Assembly: GCA_944321005.1 (NCBI GenBank)
Contig: CALUJT010000134.1
Location: 1-6,496 of the forward strand
Direction of reading: 5' to 3'
Origin: an uncultured Atopobiaceae bacterium
Lineage (GTDB): Bacteria; Actinomycetota; Coriobacteriia; Coriobacteriales; Atopobiaceae
Length of the DNA stretch: 6,496 bases
Positions 5,112-6,496 of the stretch are shown here, in pieces (positions within the stretch are counted from its first letter, which is position 1; each line of letters begins with the position of its first letter). Under the pieces are notes generated by a model. That model made no database searches, was not told the DNA's origin, and saw nothing but the letters and a program-made list of their open reading frames with translations. The position numbers were made by a program, and so were the translations under genes.

Positions 5112-5232
5112 GCGAGAAGAACCTGGCATCGCGGGGTGCGCGGCCGCTGGCTTCCACGCGGGAGTGCTCTACGAGAAACTCCCGCTTAGGAAGCCGGCGG
5201 CCGCGCCGTCGCTACAGGGGATTCTCTTACCG
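5112..5232 (+). repeat. Family A structured hairpin element, copy 2
   Basis: The element begins one base after the ilvE stop codon with GCGAGAAGAAC (5113-5122 core) and ends with TTCTCTTACCG (5222-5232). It has an 18-bp stem (5138-5155 with 5189-5206, one G-T pair), then the same AC/TTA internal loop (5156-5157 / 5186-5188). An 8-bp stem follows (5158-5165 with 5178-5185), then the same G/AA internal loop (5166 / 5176-5177) and a CTC/GAG stem closed by TAC (5170-5172). ATCGCG (5128-5133) and a TCG...CT...GGG spacer are also shared with copy 1. It lies between ilvE and the convergent gene at 5257-5634, so it could end ilvE transcription. Confidence 0.8.
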
Positions 5233-5256
5233 GCTTGTTTGGAGTGCCGGCGGACG

Positions 5257-5634
5257 CTACTGCGCCGAATAGCTGCGAGCGGCTAGATCGAGCAGGTCGG
5301 CGGTGGTGTAGGGCGGCGTGAGCACGAAGCTCGCGTCAGTCGCGAGCGCGTCGGGCTCGATGAGGTCGAGCGCCTCGAAGTAGTCCAGCGTGGCGAGAAG
5401 ATCTCCGGCCTCGTTGCTCACGAGCAGGAGGCGCCAGTCAAAGACAGCCTCGTCGCTCACCTGGTACATCGTCTGCGGATGGCGGGGGAGCATCGTCTTT
5501 CTGTCCTCGTGCAGGAGGAACATGCCCATGGGGTGGTCGTCGTCCTTGTCGCGATAGAAGCGCGGCGCCATCTTGGCCGCGTCCTCCCAGACGTCCGGCT
5601 CCTTCTTTCCGCGCAGCCTGTCAAACAGCCCCAT
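5257..5634 (-). CDS. Small hypothetical protein, unrecognised
   Basis: I do not recognise this 125-residue protein. It starts MGLFDRLRGKKEPDVWEDAA, a short amphipathic, basic N-terminus like those of small cytosolic or peripheral proteins. A charged stretch RDKDDDHP follows, then GMFLLHEDRKTM, and a more hydrophobic acidic C-terminal half (DWRLLLVSNEAGDLLATLDY and TTADLLDLAARS). No signal peptide, membrane segment or cysteine motif is visible. The start at 5634 is preferred because GGGGAG sits 5 nt upstream on the minus strand; the open frame continues to 5718, but those 28 codons have no family-like character and include the predicted promoter. An extended -10 (5664-5672) fits this start. 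The codon bias is that of the neighbouring genes, so it is probably a real gene, perhaps lineage-specific. Confidence 0.7.
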   Translation of the reverse strand: MGLFDRLRGKKEPDVWEDAAKMAPRFYRDKDDDHPMGMFLLHEDRKTMLPRHPQTMYQVSDEAVFDWRLLLVSNEAGDLLATLDYFEALDLIEPDALATDASFVLTPPYTTADLLDLAARSYSAQ

Positions 5635-5663
5635 CGTGTCTCCCCACCTCGGCGATTGCGAAC

Positions 5664-5672
5664 AGCGTAGCA
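5664..5672 (-). promoter_or_regulatory. Extended -10 promoter element for the small hypothetical gene
   Basis: On the minus strand the bases read TGCTACGCT, an extended -10 element about 30 nt upstream of the start codon at 5634. It is nearly identical to the TGCTACACT in front of the HAD gene. No -35 hexamer stands out. Confidence 0.4.
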
Positions 5673-5762
5673 CGGCGTGGTGACGGCAGGGGCGGGGATT
5701 GCCCTGTGGGAGGAACAATTCGATCGAGCTGACGAGAAGAACGGCGCGCTGCGGACTCGCGC

Positions 5763-5768
5763 TATACT
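5763..5768 (+). promoter_or_regulatory. Putative -10 element of hisS
   Basis: TATACT is one mismatch from the -10 consensus and lies 39 nt before the hisS start codon, giving a leader of about 30 nt. No -35 match exists at normal spacing. The leader is too short for a T-box riboswitch. Confidence 0.4.
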
Positions 5769-5806
5769 TGACGGCTGTAAAACTGCACGGCGAGAAGGGA
5801 TGCCCG

Positions 5807-6496
5807 ATGGCTCAGAAGGTTCAGGGGACCGAGGACCTCTATGGCGGCTACATGCGCGCCTGGCAGCGCATGCAGGACGAGGCGCGCGAGCTCTTTGGCG
5901 CGTACGGCTTCGACATGATCGAGACGCCGGCCATCGAGCAGGTGGACACCTTCGTCCACGGCATCGGCGAGTCCACGGACGTGGTGCGCAAGGAGATGTT
6001 CCGCGTGGTCTCGGGCGCCCTCTTCGGCGACCTGCTGGAGCGCGGCAGCGAGTCTCACCTCAAGCCGCGTCAGCGCATGGCCATGCGCCCGGAGGGCACG
6101 GCCGGCGTGGTGCGCGCCGCGGTGGAGAACAACTTCGTGCCGCAGGGTGCCGCCCCCGCCAAGCTCTGGTACGCCGAGGCGATGTTCCGCGGCGAGCGCC
6201 CCCAGAAGGGTCGCCTGCGCCAGTTCCACCAGGTGGGCGTCGAGTGGCTGGGCGCCGCCGACCCCGCGGCGGACGCCGAGTGCATCATCATGCTCATGCA
6301 GTACTTCGAGCGCCTGGGCTTTGCGCGCGAGGACCTGCGCCTGGTGATCAACTCGATGGGCGACGCCGCGTGCCGCCCCGCCTACCGCGACAAGGTCCGC
6401 ACCTTCATCCTGGACCACTCGGACGAGATGTGCGAGGACTGCCTCGAGCGCGCCCAGATCAACCCGCTGCGCGCCTTCGACTGCAAGAACGACCAC
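5807..6496 (+). CDS. hisS: Histidyl-tRNA synthetase, N-terminal 230 residues (partial)
   Basis: This is a class II aminoacyl-tRNA synthetase that attaches histidine to tRNA-His. The frame is open from ATG 5807 to the window edge, about half of the usual ~420 residues. KVQGTEDLYG (4-13) is the typical N-terminus. FDMIETPAIEQVDTF (35-49) is the motif 1 region. MRPEGTAGVVRA (93-104) is the histidine/ATP-site segment. FRGERPQKGRLRQFHQVGVE (127-146) is motif 2 with the ATP-binding arginine region. The histidine-specific HisA motifs would lie beyond the window. The start is supported by AGAAGGGA (5793-5800), 6 nt upstream; an ATG at 5800 is out of frame. Between KEMF (62-65) and RPEGT there are 28 residues, against about 12 in the E. 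coli enzyme as I recall it, so a short insertion is present. Confidence 0.95.
   Translation, partial: MAQKVQGTEDLYGGYMRAWQRMQDEARELFGAYGFDMIETPAIEQVDTFVHGIGESTDVVRKEMFRVVSGALFGDLLERGSESHLKPRQRMAMRPEGTAGVVRAAVENNFVPQGAAPAKLWYAEAMFRGERPQKGRLRQFHQVGVEWLGAADPAADAECIIMLMQYFERLGFAREDLRLVINSMGDAACRPAYRDKVRTFILDHSDEMCEDCLERAQINPLRAFDCKNDH

Noticed and set aside
3978..5129. 383-codon open frame antisense to ilvE
   Set aside because: It is the usual long shadow frame of a high-GC gene: His/Asp/Leu/Gly-rich without any domain, while the plus strand encodes a complete aminotransferase.
5743..5806. T-box riboswitch upstream of hisS
   Set aside because: The leader after the predicted promoter is about 30 nt, too short, and no T-box sequence or specifier stem is visible.

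Overview
The window looks like a chromosomal segment of a high-GC Actinomycetota genome, most probably a member of the Coriobacteriia (Olsenella/Atopobiaceae-like). The basis is the strong C/G preference at third codon positions, the overall gene set and protein sequence character, and short intergenic gaps with good AGGAGG-type ribosome binding sites. This placement is inference, since no rRNA or other direct taxonomic marker is present.

Layout, left to right. (1) Positions 1-843 hold the 3' end of a PiT-family phosphate permease and a DUF47/PhoU-like partner, a standard phosphate-uptake pair. (2) Positions 844-983 hold a long, elaborate hairpin element (family A, copy 1) that starts right after the DUF47 stop codon. 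(3) Positions 1001-1801 hold a two-gene type II toxin-antitoxin operon: a RelB/DinJ-like antitoxin overlapping a PIN-domain toxin by 4 nt, with a perfect palindromic operator. (4) Positions 1847-2582 hold a HAD-superfamily phosphatase/mutase gene behind a second, unrelated palindrome. (5) Positions 2583-2868 lie between convergent genes and carry four related ~34-nt units (family B), two sense-oriented behind each gene, around a central inverted repeat. (6) Positions 2869-3924 (minus strand) encode a PLP-dependent threonine aldolase, divergent from a branched-chain aminotransferase (ilvE, 4065-5111). (7) Positions 5112-5232 hold the second copy of the family A hairpin, again directly behind a stop codon. 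(8) Positions 5257-5634 (minus) encode a small unrecognised protein, divergent from hisS (histidyl-tRNA synthetase, 5807 to the window end, truncated by the window edge).

The protein-coding genes are mostly ordinary housekeeping functions: phosphate uptake, amino-acid metabolism and tRNA charging. The toxin-antitoxin pair is the clearest accessory insertion; its codon use is looser than that of its neighbours, and its RelB/DinJ plus PIN pairing is a mixed combination.

The most interesting signal is non-coding. The two family A elements have nearly unrelated stem sequences but an identical architecture: the same asymmetric internal loops, the same apical triloop form and the same conserved end motifs. 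Ten base pairs differ by double compensatory changes between the copies. That is what a selected structure looks like, in RNA or in folded DNA. Family B forms a second, distinct set of 3'-end elements, so the window shows two palindromic systems marking gene ends. Their function (termination, mRNA 3'-end stabilisation, protein binding or mobile repeat) cannot be settled from the sequence alone.
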